Under the pieces are notes generated by a model, which was not told the DNA's origin, did no database searches, and was given only the letters and a program-made list of their open reading frames with translations. From contig NZ_CP085330.1 in NCBI RefSeq assembly GCF_020614375.1, positions 124,001-188,000 of the forward strand: a DNA stretch of 64,000 nucleotides, written 5' to 3'. A program made the position numbers and the translations under genes. Position 1 is the stretch's first letter; each line of letters opens with the position of its first letter. Origin of the DNA: Haladaptatus salinisoli. GTDB lineage: Archaea; Halobacteriota; Halobacteria; Halobacteriales; Haladaptataceae. This document shows, piece by piece, positions 52,975-61,649 of this stretch.

Positions 52975-53019
52975 GTTATTAACTCCCGGAACTCGTGTTC
53001 GACCGCGAACTTCGTGTTC
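52975..53019. promoter_or_regulatory. TATA and two GAAC/GTTC inverted repeats before the MFS gene
   Basis: TTATTAA near 52976-52982 (plus strand) is followed by GAAC-TCGT-GTTC (52989-53000) and GAAC-TTCGT-GTTC (53007-53019), two direct copies of an inverted repeat. The second lies at the predicted transcript start. Confidence 0.45.
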
Positions 53020-53103
53020 GCGATTCGACATCCATGAATCGGAAAGAATCGTCTCGATGCGACGTATCGGAGAGCGAGCCGTATCGGCGTGCTCGGGTGT
53101 GAG

Positions 53104-54297
53104 ATGACGCGTCTCCGTTCCCTACGCCATCGGTTTTACGGGTATCGCGGACTCACCTCCGAGGGGTTCGTATTCCCCATCATCACGGTTCACGCGCTCG
53201 CGCAGGGACTCGACCTCGCGGGCGTCGGACTCGCCGCGGGGACGTTCTTCGCCGGAACCCTCCTCGGAGAGGTTCCGACGGGGTACGTCGGCGACCGAAT
53301 CGGACGAAGAAACGGCCTCGTCGTCGGTTCGGTGCTCGTCTCCGTCACGCACTTCGGCTTCGCGTTCGCCGATTCGTTGTCGGCGTTCGTCGTCCTCTGG
53401 GGCTTCTGGGGCGTCGCCGCGACGTTTCGCTCGGGCAGCGTCGACGCGTGGCTCTACGATACGCTCGTCGACCACGGCGCGACCGATTCGTACGCTCGCG
53501 TCCGCGGTCGCGCGACCGCCGCGTTTTACGCTTCGGCGGCGGCGTCCGCCCTCGTCGGGGGTCTGCTCTACGAGCGCTGGGCCGCCCTGCCGTTCCTCGC
53601 GGCCGGAACGCTGACGCTCGCCGGCGCGTTCGTCGTGCTCTCGCTACCGGAACCCGAAGCCGCGCACTCGAACGAGGGTTTCTCGGTCGCCGAAGCGCGG
53701 CGCGCGCTTCGGGCGGTCGTTTCGAACCGACGCGTTCGGTCGTTCGTGCTCCTTTCGGGGGTCATCCTCGCGGTTCCGGAGACGGTCGACGTGTTCGTTC
53801 AACCGATCGCCCTTTCGATAGGATTCGATCCCTCCTCCCTCGGCTTGCTGTACGCGGGTCTCATGCTGGCCGCCGCTGTCGGTTCGGCGGTCGCCGCGCC
53901 GGTCGCTCGCCGGGTCGGAATCGACCGGTGGTTTACGCTCGGTCCGACGGTGCTCGCGGGCGTTCTGTTGGCCGCCAGCGCGACTCCCGTCGTGGCGCTG
54001 CCGGCGTTCTTCCTCTCCCGAGGGACGAACAGCGTCACCGATACGCTCGGGAGCGCGTTTCTCAACGACCGCGTCGCCTCGCACGGTCGGGCGACGACGC
54101 TCAGCGGCGTGTCCATGGTCCACGCGGTCATCTTCCTCCTCGCCCGAACCGCGGGGGGTGCGGTGGCGAACGCCACGACGCCGCTCTCCGCGCTCGCGGG
54201 GTTCGCCTGTATCGCGGTCGGGGCCGTCTTCTGCGTTCGGACGATGGCGAACCCGTTCGGGGAACGTTCGAAGGTGGCGGCCGGAGAAGTCCGATGA
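53104..54297 (+). CDS. MFS transporter
   Basis: Protein of 397 residues with twelve helices, from ATG 53104 (an upstream GTG is less likely). Motif A: GEVPTGYVGDRIGRRNGL. RHRFYGYRGLTSEGFVFPIIT is the first helix. Helix pairs with SGSVDAWLYDTLVDHG and FFLSRGTNSVTDTLGSAFLNDRV are typical of the group often annotated as drug or sugar-cation exporters. Substrate unknown. Likely controlled by the divergent regulator. Confidence 0.85.
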   Translation: MTRLRSLRHRFYGYRGLTSEGFVFPIITVHALAQGLDLAGVGLAAGTFFAGTLLGEVPTGYVGDRIGRRNGLVVGSVLVSVTHFGFAFADSLSAFVVLWGFWGVAATFRSGSVDAWLYDTLVDHGATDSYARVRGRATAAFYASAAASALVGGLLYERWAALPFLAAGTLTLAGAFVVLSLPEPEAAHSNEGFSVAEARRALRAVVSNRRVRSFVLLSGVILAVPETVDVFVQPIALSIGFDPSSLGLLYAGLMLAAAVGSAVAAPVARRVGIDRWFTLGPTVLAGVLLAASATPVVALPAFFLSRGTNSVTDTLGSAFLNDRVASHGRATTLSGVSMVHAVIFLLARTAGGAVANATTPLSALAGFACIAVGAVFCVRTMANPFGERSKVAAGEVR

Positions 54298-54348
54298 ACG
54301 AGGGGCGGAGCGCGGTGGCCGACGGTCGGTCTACCCGACTTCGGGGTT

Positions 54349-55197
54349 CTACTCGTCTTCCGGTCGCGGGAGCGCGACGAACGACACCTGCTCGATGGAG
54401 AAGGGGTCGTACACCGACTGGTGGCACGGACAGTAAATCTCGTCCGCGGCGTTGAACTTCGCGCTCGTCGGGTCGGCTTTGAACAGCGGGACGCAACAGA
54501 AGTGCGTACACTTGTCCATGATGGCGATGAAGCCCTCCTCGGTGCTCGCTTGGAGCCACTGGTTGTTGTTCGCCATCTGCTTGACTTGCTCGCTTCTGAT
54601 TATCTGCACCGGAATCGTCCCGCTGGCCGGGACGTCCTGCGAGCGCCACGTCGCCATCGCGGGTTTTCCGAGCCCCGATTTGCCGATACCGTTCCCCCAC
54701 GACTGGTAATCGTCGAAGTCGGAGACGTTCACCCTGCTCCCGCCCGAAACTTCCTGCGACTGCCACTCGTACTGCGACGACGTCGTGTAGCGGAAGTAGT
54801 TGTCCTGGTCGGCCTCGGGGTCGACGCCGGGATACGTCTGCACCCCGCAGTACTGGAACCACTCCGAGGAGTAGGTGACGCCGCCGATCTCCTGTTCGGC
54901 GACGGTGACGGTTCGACCGCCCTGCTCTTTCTGTTGTACCTTCGGCCAGACCCCGCGGAGGTTGCCCTGGTCGTCTATCTCGATCGGAATCTGCGGCATC
55001 GGTCGCGGTGCGGGCCCGGCGACGTTCTCGACGCCGAAGTACTGGACGATACCCCCGCCCGCACCCGACGGTGCGGTGGCCGTGTTCAGCATCGCCGCCG
55101 TTCCCGTGCCGATTCCCGCCAGCGCCGCGCTTCCGACGACGCCCTTGACGAAGCGACGACGCGACGTGTCCTCCGGATACTTGTCCGCCTCTGACAT
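54349..55197 (-). CDS. Tat-exported Rieske iron-sulfur protein
   Basis: Protein of 282 residues from ATG 55197. Tat signal TSRRRFVKGVVGSAALAGIG and hydrophobic stretch, retained as an anchor. The Rieske 2Fe-2S motifs are CTHFCCVPLF (Cys, His) and CPCHQSVYDP (Cys, His), at about residues 225-265. The intervening region has an unusually long Gln/Ser-rich insertion (residues 100-200: SSQYEWQSQEVSGGS and on). It resembles the Rieske subunit of haloarchaeal cytochrome bc-type complexes, but no cytochrome b gene is next to it, so its partner lies elsewhere. Confidence 0.9.
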   Translation of the reverse strand: MSEADKYPEDTSRRRFVKGVVGSAALAGIGTGTAAMLNTATAPSGAGGGIVQYFGVENVAGPAPRPMPQIPIEIDDQGNLRGVWPKVQQKEQGGRTVTVAEQEIGGVTYSSEWFQYCGVQTYPGVDPEADQDNYFRYTTSSQYEWQSQEVSGGSRVNVSDFDDYQSWGNGIGKSGLGKPAMATWRSQDVPASGTIPVQIIRSEQVKQMANNNQWLQASTEEGFIAIMDKCTHFCCVPLFKADPTSAKFNAADEIYCPCHQSVYDPFSIEQVSFVALPRPEDE

Positions 55198-55513
55198 TGT
55201 TCGTTCACCCTCGCGCGACGAGGTGCGGGCGCGTCGTCCGCACCGTCCGCGCGTCGATTCGGCTAGGGAGGCACCGTTCTTTGTTATTCGTCGGCCCACT
55301 CGGCGGATTGCCCGGCTTACTTCCCGCCTCCGCCGGGAAATCGGACGTTTACCGGGCGCGACTTCTGTTCGGACCGACTGCCGCCGGACGAACGACGGCG
55401 AGCGACTTCACGATTTTTTACACTTCGACGCAACCCCGATACCTCGCACGTCCGCGATTCCCGCTCTCACGCCCAATAGAGATATATGCCGAGTGTGGCG
55501 ACATTGTACTAGT
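55198..55513. other. Divergent intergenic region, Rieske to first ATPase gene
   Basis: A 316-base region with no convincing gene. It carries the first cassette promoter near 55476-55502 and, on the other side, the Rieske gene promoter. Confidence 0.55.
55476..55502 (+). promoter_or_regulatory. Promoter of the first KaiC-like cassette
   Basis: ATAGAG-ATATA, then five bases TGCCG and AGTGTGG. The same order, ATAGAA-ATATA, five bases and AGGGTGG, stands before the second cassette, so both share the TATA and a downstream AG-K-GTGG element. Confidence 0.6.
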
Positions 55514-56983
55514 ATGAGCCACGATCCCCCGGCGAGGATATCGAGTGGCGTGTCCGGACTGGACGAGATACTACAGGGCGGGCTCATTTCAGGCCGGAGT
55601 TACCTCGTTCGCGGCGACCCGGGAACCGGGAAGACCATCTTAGGGATGAACTACCTCACCGCCGCCGACGCGGACGAGACGGCGCTGTTCGTCAATCTGG
55701 AGGAATCCGAGGACGATATCCGCGCCAACGCGGCGGCGGTCGACATCGACCTCTCCGACATTCGCTTCTTGGATTTGAGTCCGGACTCCGACGTCTTCAC
55801 CGAAGAACAGTCCTACGACGTCTTCGCGCCGAGCGAAGTCGAGCAGGAACCGCTGACGCAGGCGATCACCGACCGCGTCGAATCGCTCGACCCCGACCGC
55901 GTCTTCATCGATCCGTTAACGCGACTCCGCCATCTCACGTCCGACGAGTACCAGTTCCGAAAACAGGTCATCGCGTTCATGCGCTACCTAAAAGAGCACG
56001 GAACGACCGTCCTGCTAACCTCCGAGAACACCGCGCTCTCGCCGGACGACGACCTCCAGTACATGACCGACGGCACCATCGAACTCGAACGCGCGGAGGC
56101 GGGTCGCACCGTCACCGTCCCGAAGTTCCGCGGGTCGTCCATCCGCGAGGGAAGCCACTCGATGCGAATCGGCGCGGGCGGCATCGAGATACACCCGGAA
56201 CTCGAACCGGGCGGACGAGGGGGCGGGTTCGCGGCCGAACCGACGCCGTCCGGCGTCCCCGAGATGGACGAACTGCTCCACGGCGGACTGGATCGCGGGA
56301 CGGTCACGGTGATAAGCGGGCCGACCGGCGTCGGCAAGACGACCACCGGCACCCAGTTCATGAAGGAGGCGGCGGGCCGCGGCGAACGCTCGGCCATCTA
56401 CATGTTCGAGGAAGCGACCGAGACGTTCATGCGCCGGAACGAGGCCATCGATATCCCCGTCGAGAAGATGCTCGAACAGGGGACGCTGTCGGTTTCGGAG
56501 GTCGAACCCCTCGACCACACCGCGATGGAGTTCGCCCGAAACGTGCGTCGGGAGGTCGAGGAGAACGACATCGGCATCGTCATGATAGACGGATTACAGG
56601 GGTACAAACTGTCCGTCCGGGGGGAGGACGAGGAAACGTTGGTCCGCAAACTCCACACGCTCTGTCGCTACCTGAAGAACGCGGGCGTCACCGTCATCCT
56701 CGTCGACGAAATCGACACCGTCACCGGCGAGTTTCGAGCGACCGAGGCCGGCATCAGCTACCTCGCCGACAACATCGTCTTCCTCCGCCACCTCGAAATC
56801 GCCGGCGAGATGCGGAAGGCGGTCGGCGTCCTGAAGATGCGAACCAGCGACTTCGAGCGCACGCTCCGGGAGTTCCGCATCACGGAACGCGGAATCACCG
56901 TCGGCGAACCGCTCACCGGTCTTCGCGGCGTCCTCACCGGGTCTCCGGAGTGGACGCCCGCCGCGGAACCGAGTGATGGCTGA
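55514..56983 (+). CDS. Double-domain KaiC/RadA-like ATPase, copy 1
   Basis: RecA-superfamily ATPase of 489 residues with two KaiC domains. Domain 1 (about 8-240): Walker A GDPGTGKT, then the catalytic Glu pair in FVNLEESEDD, Walker B VFIDPLTRL and LRHLTSDEYQFRKQV. Domain 2 (about 255-480): Walker A GPTGVGKTT, Glu pair in YMFEEATETF, Walker B IVMIDGLQGY, then VILVDEIDTVTGEF and a C-terminal arm. It ends in a small tail. The two domains are the KaiC double-RecA layout, but no KaiA/KaiB genes are here and the autophosphorylation Ser/Thr pair of cyanobacterial KaiC cannot be confirmed. Its stop overlaps the receiver gene by 8 bases. Copy 2 lies 6.1 kb downstream. Confidence 0.88.
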   Translation: MSHDPPARISSGVSGLDEILQGGLISGRSYLVRGDPGTGKTILGMNYLTAADADETALFVNLEESEDDIRANAAAVDIDLSDIRFLDLSPDSDVFTEEQSYDVFAPSEVEQEPLTQAITDRVESLDPDRVFIDPLTRLRHLTSDEYQFRKQVIAFMRYLKEHGTTVLLTSENTALSPDDDLQYMTDGTIELERAEAGRTVTVPKFRGSSIREGSHSMRIGAGGIEIHPELEPGGRGGGFAAEPTPSGVPEMDELLHGGLDRGTVTVISGPTGVGKTTTGTQFMKEAAGRGERSAIYMFEEATETFMRRNEAIDIPVEKMLEQGTLSVSEVEPLDHTAMEFARNVRREVEENDIGIVMIDGLQGYKLSVRGEDEETLVRKLHTLCRYLKNAGVTVILVDEIDTVTGEFRATEAGISYLADNIVFLRHLEIAGEMRKAVGVLKMRTSDFERTLREFRITERGITVGEPLTGLRGVLTGSPEWTPAAEPSDG

Positions 56984-57344
56984 CCGCTCGCTCGTCCTCG
57001 CGCTGGGCAAGAACGAGCGGAACCTTCAGCTACTCGCCGAGCTGGTGGACGAGGAGGGCTGCGAGACGTACGTCGCCTCGACGGTCGACGAGTTCGACGC
57101 CGTCCTCCGGCGACGCGACGACGTCGCCATCGCCGTCCTCGACGCCGAAGGCTTCTCCGAAACCCTCTGGAAACGCTTCGAATCGCTCGACACGCGGGAC
57201 GTTTCGACCGTCGTACTCACCGCCGCGACGCCCGCCCGCCTTCGGCGCGAGGCCATCAGTCGGGGCGTCCGCGCCATCCTCGAAAAGCCGGTCGAGCGGG
57301 CGGACCTCCGAGCGACGATTCGCGGAATGCTCCGAGAGGGATGA
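56976..57344 (+). CDS. Receiver-like protein without the acidic pair, copy 1
   Basis: Protein of 122 residues from ATG 56976, a CheY-like fold. The phospho-acceptor Asp56 (VAIAVLDAEGF), a Thr/Ala end of strand 4 (VVLTAAT) and the Lys in ILEKPVE are present, but the N-terminal acidic pair that binds Mg is replaced by Leu-Gly in the signature LALGKNERNLQLL. That suggests it is not phosphorylated in the usual way and acts as a stand-alone regulatory or binding domain. Translationally coupled to the ATPase, and overlapping the MFS gene that follows by 4 bases. Confidence 0.8.
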   Translation: MADRSLVLALGKNERNLQLLAELVDEEGCETYVASTVDEFDAVLRRRDDVAIAVLDAEGFSETLWKRFESLDTRDVSTVVLTAATPARLRREAISRGVRAILEKPVERADLRATIRGMLREG

Positions 57345-58651
57345 GCACGCCCCGCGCCGGGACGGCGGCGTTCGAGACGCCCCGGCGCGCGCTCGCGACC
57401 GTGGTCGCCGTCGTCTTCATCGACCTGCTCGGATTCGGCATCATCATCCCCATCCTCCCGTTTTACGTCCGGAGCTTCGGCGTCAGCGACGTGTACATCG
57501 GGCTGCTCGCGGCGTCGTACTCGCTCGCGCAGTTCGTCTTCGCACCGATTCTGGGACGCCTCTCCGACGAACGCGGACGCCGACCGGTGTTGCTCCTCTC
57601 CATCGCCGGAAGCGCGGTAGCGTGGACGCTGTTCGGCGTCGGCGGGTCGATACTCGTCCTCTTCGCCTCCCGGATACTCGCGGGGGCGATGGGCGGCAAC
57701 ATCGCCACCGCGCAGGCCTACGTCGCGGACGTGACGCCGCCGGAGGAGCGGGCGAGCGCGCTCGGCCTCATCGGCGCTTCGTTCGGGCTGGGGTTCGTCT
57801 TCGGTCCGGCCCTCGGCGGTCTGTTCGCCAGCGAACCGGTCGTCTCGGCCGCCCGGAGCGTCCTCCCGGCCTTGGTTCCGGCGACCGCGTTCTCGCTCCC
57901 GAGCTTCGCCGCCGCCGCCCTCAGCCTGCTGAACCTCGCGTTCGCCCTCGTCTTCCTCGACGAACCGAACGCGCGGCGAACCGGGCCGACCCGGAGAACG
58001 TCGTTCGTCGGCCAGTTCGAAACCGCGCTCCGCGACGCGCGGCTTCGAGGACTGGTCGTCTCCTTTTTCGTCCTCTCGGTGGCGTTCTCGGGCGTGCAGG
58101 TCATGTTCATCCCGTTCGCGGCGGACGCCTACGGTTACACCGAGAGCCAGACCGCCATCCTGCTGACCTACGTCGGCGTCTTCGGCGCGGTGAATCAGGG
58201 GGTGGTGGTCGGAAGGCTCGCGCGCCGCTACGGCGATACGCGGCTCGCCATCGCGGGCGTCGTCTGCCTCGCCCTCGCGCTCGCCGCCATCCCGTTCGCG
58301 CCCGAACTCGGCCGAACCCTCGTTCCGTCGCTCCCCGATTCGGCGCTCCCCCGCTCGCTCCCCGTCCCGGCGTTCTTCACCCCCGAACTGCTCGGGCTGC
58401 TCGTCGTCCTCCCCGTGCTCTCGTTCGGCAACGGGACGCTCTCCGTGGCGCTCACGACGCTCGTCTCGAAGGAAACGAGCGACGAGACGCAGGGGAGCGC
58501 CTTCGGCGTCACCCAAGGCGCGGGTAGTCTCGGGCGAACGGTCGGGCCGCCGGTGATGGCGAGCGGCTACGTCCTCGCCCGCTGGTCGCCGTTCGTCGCG
58601 GGCGCGACCCTGCTCGTCCCGGTCCTCCTCATCCTCGCGCGCCGGCGGTGA
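57341..58651 (+). CDS. MFS transporter (TetA-like drug/H+ antiporter type)
   Basis: Protein of 436 residues. FIDLLGFGIIIPILPFYVRSFG is the first helix; motif A GRLSDERGRRPVLLLS; motif C-like GASFGLGFVFGPALGGLFA marks drug antiporters of the 12-helix group. NIATAQAYVADVTPPEERASALG is typical of the TetA(41)-like family. It is read from an ATGA overlap with the receiver gene, so it belongs to the first cassette operon. Substrate unknown. Confidence 0.88.
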   Translation: MSTPRAGTAAFETPRRALATVVAVVFIDLLGFGIIIPILPFYVRSFGVSDVYIGLLAASYSLAQFVFAPILGRLSDERGRRPVLLLSIAGSAVAWTLFGVGGSILVLFASRILAGAMGGNIATAQAYVADVTPPEERASALGLIGASFGLGFVFGPALGGLFASEPVVSAARSVLPALVPATAFSLPSFAAAALSLLNLAFALVFLDEPNARRTGPTRRTSFVGQFETALRDARLRGLVVSFFVLSVAFSGVQVMFIPFAADAYGYTESQTAILLTYVGVFGAVNQGVVVGRLARRYGDTRLAIAGVVCLALALAAIPFAPELGRTLVPSLPDSALPRSLPVPAFFTPELLGLLVVLPVLSFGNGTLSVALTTLVSKETSDETQGSAFGVTQGAGSLGRTVGPPVMASGYVLARWSPFVAGATLLVPVLLILARRR

Positions 58652-59818
58652 CGGGTTCGCCCGCGGTCGCCGGTCTCGCGCCCGGCGATCACTCGGTGGC
58701 GTTTCGGCTCGTGAACGGGTCCGGCCCGTTCCCCCACGAGTCGGCGTTCGACGCCGCGACCGTGACGGTGGACGTCGAACCGCCGGAACTCACCGTCGAG
58801 GCCGGTCGAGAGCAAGTGCGCCCCGGAACTCCGCTGCGCGCAATCGTTTCCGACACCGCGATTTCCGATGTTTCCTACCGGACGAATCGGAGCGAGAGCG
58901 GTTCTCTCGCCGTTTCAGAGACGCTCGACGAGCGGCGCTCGTTCTACGAAATCGACACGGCGGGGTGGCCCGCGGTCCCGACCGAACTCGTCGTCACCGC
59001 CCGCGACAGGTCCGGGAACGTCCGAACCGAGCGCGTCGTCTTCGACTTCGGCGGTGCGGGCGGCAAGGGACGCGAAGTCGGTGCGGACGTTGGCGGAGGT
59101 GGCGGCGGCGGTCGGAGCCGAACCGTCGTCCAGGTCGCGCCGGGCGACGACGGCGTGGCCGTCGACCTGCTCAACGGACGCGACGGCGTGGGCCGACCTC
59201 GGCGGTGCGAGCGCGAGCGGCGTCCGGTTCTCGGCGTTCGGCGTCACCTTCGACCGGAACGACGCCAACGCCGCGGTCACGCTCTCCGCCCGGACGCCGC
59301 CGAGCGACTCCCCGGCGGCGCCCTCGCCGCTCTCCGCGTCGAGAAGCGCTACGTCCGAACCGGGGACGTGGCGTCCGCGACGCTTCGATTCTCGCTCGGG
59401 GCGGACGCACTCCCGTCGGGCGCGTCGCCCGCCGACGTGGCGCTCTACCAGCGACGAGACGGCGGGTGGCGGCGACTCGCCGTTTCGCGGGAGGGGCGGA
59501 ACTTCTCCGCGACCGTCTACGACCTCTCGACGGTCGTCGTCGGGGTCGAGCGGGGCGGAGCGGACTCCGCGGCGTCGGGTGCGGGGAACGCTTCGACCGG
59601 CGAACGGGGAGGAGACGGCGGCGGAACGGACGACCGTGAGACGACCGAAACGAGCGTCGGACCCGCGACCGCGACCGACCGACCCGCGCCGACGACCGAG
59701 GGGTCGACCCCCGCGGCCCGAGACGGAGGGCGTCAGGAGCGACGGCCAGCCGGGCTTCGGATTTCTCGCCGCGCTCGTCGCGTTGATTCATCTCGTCCGT
59801 AAGAGACAACGCATTTAA
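58648..59818 (+). pseudogene. Broken PGF-CTERM surface protein
   Basis: A surface-protein remnant read through three frame changes. Frame A (from 58648) gives GDHSVAFRLVNGSGPFPHES and on to about 59185, frame B then gives SGVRFSAFGVTFDRNDANAA to about 59335, frame A again gives the PGF-pre-PGF domain (VEKRYVRTGDVASATLRFSL, ALYQRRDGGWRR), and frame B the terminal sorting signal GQPGFGFLAALVALIHLVRK at 59735-59818. No signal peptide precedes it, so the N-terminus is missing too. A Thr/Asp-rich linker lies before the sorting signal. Three frame changes could be genuine decay or base-call errors. Confidence 0.75.
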
Positions 59819-59841
59819 CCCTCTCGCGGTATCCTTCGGCA

Positions 59842-60588
59842 ATGCGAATCGAGAACAGTTTCATTCCCGTCCGCGGCGTGGGCGAGAAGACGGAACGAAA
59901 ACTGTGGCGGAACGGGGTCACGCACTGGGACGAGTTCGACCCCTCCTTCGTCGGGAGCAAGACGGGCGACCGAATCGAGTCGTTCATCGCCACCGCCAGC
60001 GAGCAGTTGGACGACGGCAACTCGCGTTTCTTCGCGTCGGAGTTTCCGAGCGGCGAGAGCTGGCGACTCTACGAGAACTTCCGCCCGAACACCTGCTTTT
60101 TCGACATCGAGACGACCGGCCTGAGCCACCACTCCAGCGTCGTCACCACGGTCAGCCTCCACCGCGACGGCGAGACGAAGACGCTCGTCCGCGGCGACGA
60201 CCTCACGCGGGACGCCCTCCGGCGCGAACTCGACGGGGCCGACCTGCTCGTCTCGTTCAACGGGAAGCGATTCGACCAGCCGTTCCTCGAATACGAGTTC
60301 GACCTGTCGTTCGACACGCCCCACGTCGATCTCATGTACCCCTGCAAGCGCCTGGGGCTGACCGGCGGGCTGAGCGCGGTCGAATCGGAACTCGAAATCG
60401 GCCGCGGCGGGATGGACATCAGCGGCGAGGACGCGGTTCGACTCTGGTATCGGTACGAAGCCGGCGACGAGGGCGCGCTCGATACCCTCGTTCGGTACAA
60501 CCAGTACGACACGCGGAATCTGGAGACCATCTTGGACCACGTCTGCGACACGCTCCACGAGGACGTGTTCGCCCGTCACCTGCCCTGA
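59842..60588 (+). CDS. DEDD-type exonuclease (RNase H-like, YprB-like)
   Basis: Protein of 248 residues. N-terminal region GVGEKTERKLWRNGVTHWDEF resembles a helix-hairpin-helix. The exonuclease core has the acidic residues in FFDIETTGLS, LLVSFNGKRFDQPFLEYEF and LVRYNQYDTRNLETI, matching the DEDD pattern of the RNase_H_2/YprB-like family. Acts probably on single-stranded or structured DNA or RNA; substrate unknown. Confidence 0.85.
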   Translation: MRIENSFIPVRGVGEKTERKLWRNGVTHWDEFDPSFVGSKTGDRIESFIATASEQLDDGNSRFFASEFPSGESWRLYENFRPNTCFFDIETTGLSHHSSVVTTVSLHRDGETKTLVRGDDLTRDALRRELDGADLLVSFNGKRFDQPFLEYEFDLSFDTPHVDLMYPCKRLGLTGGLSAVESELEIGRGGMDISGEDAVRLWYRYEAGDEGALDTLVRYNQYDTRNLETILDHVCDTLHEDVFARHLP

Positions 60589-60621
60589 GTCGGTTCGACA
60601 GCTGAATTTTCGACGGCAGAA

Positions 60622-60807
60622 TTACTCGGGATTCCACTCCCCTTCGAGGAACGTGGCGAGGGCGAAGAACGCGACGAAGAACAGACACGCCACGGAGATG
60701 GCGTCGCTCCCCGCCGCGTCGACCGCAATGGCTCCGAGCAACGACGCGATGACGGCGAGAAAGAAGACGACGAAGTTCAGTCGAATCCGGAGGGCGGTTT
60801 CGTCCAT
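60622..60807 (-). CDS. Small two-helix membrane protein
   Basis: Protein of 61 residues, ATG at 60807. Two helices (residues 11-30 and 36-54) and an acidic end EGEWNPE. Recognisably haloarchaeal in composition; function unknown. Confidence 0.65.
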   Translation of the reverse strand: MDETALRIRLNFVVFFLAVIASLLGAIAVDAAGSDAISVACLFFVAFFALATFLEGEWNPE

Positions 60808-60831
60808 ACCTTCACTGCGAAAACGAGCGCG

Positions 60832-61500
60832 TCAGTCCGGCGATTCGGTCGCGTCATCGCCGTCTCGGAACTCCGCCACCGCGCGAACCGGCGCGCCGTC
60901 GACGCCGCCGACCGACAGCGGGAACGCGTACAGCGCGAACCGCTCCGGCAGGCCGGCGAGGCCGGTCAGGTTCTCCACGATGAGGCGGTCCGCTCCGAGG
61001 AGTTCGCGGTGGGCGGGCAGGCCCTCCGGTTCGTCGCCGCCGGCGTTCTCGGTCGGCGTGGGGTCGACGCTCGGGGCGTCGACGGCGACGTGGTAGTCGT
61101 GGTCGGCGCACCACGCGGCGGCGTCGCTCGCGAGGTACGGGTGGTCGAAGTAAGCGTCCGTTCCCCAGCGGGCGTCCCATCCCGTATCGAAGACGAGCAT
61201 GTCGTCCTCGGTCGGTTCCGGAAGGGCGTCGCGCTCGATTGCGTCCCGCGCTCCCTTCCCGCGGCAGTCCACCAGCAGGGCGTCGAAGGAGAACGTCCCG
61301 ATGGGGAACGAATCGAGCGGCCGCCCGTCGGGTTCGATGTGACGGGGGGCGTCGACGTGCGTGCCGCTGTGGGTTCCAAGTCGGAGGCGGGAGACCCGGT
61401 ACCCGTCCGTCTCGTGGGTCGCGTGAGGTTCGATTTCGACCGAAGGGTCGCCGGGGTACGCCGTCGTCGTCTCCAGCGGGTGCGAGAGGTCGCGGTACAT
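60832..61500 (-). CDS. Cyclase family hydrolase (kynurenine-formamidase-like)
   Basis: Protein of 222 residues. The metal-binding motif HSGTHVDAPRH is the signature of the cyclase/kynurenine-formamidase family. DLSHPLETTTAYPGDPSVE at the N-terminus and the acidic loop ENLTGLAGLPERFALYAFPL at the C-terminus complete it. Probably an amide or lactone hydrolase with Zn or Mn; substrate unknown. Confidence 0.9.
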   Translation of the reverse strand: MYRDLSHPLETTTAYPGDPSVEIEPHATHETDGYRVSRLRLGTHSGTHVDAPRHIEPDGRPLDSFPIGTFSFDALLVDCRGKGARDAIERDALPEPTEDDMLVFDTGWDARWGTDAYFDHPYLASDAAAWCADHDYHVAVDAPSVDPTPTENAGGDEPEGLPAHRELLGADRLIVENLTGLAGLPERFALYAFPLSVGGVDGAPVRAVAEFRDGDDATESPD

Positions 61501-61604
61501 CCCGTCCCCCTACTCGCGTCGGCGCGATAAATCCCGGCGCTCGAGCGTCGATTTATAAATCCCTTTACCATTACCGTCGAATCCGCCGTCGGGCTTCCTA
61601 CTCC

Positions 61605-61632
61605 GATAGAAATATACTCTCAGGGTGGTCAA
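61605..61632 (+). promoter_or_regulatory. Promoter of the second KaiC-like cassette
   Basis: GATAGAA-ATATA, five bases CTCTC and AGGGTGG, the counterpart of the first cassette promoter. The ATG is at 61650. Confidence 0.6.
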
Positions 61633-61649
61633 ATACGGCAACGTCGCAC

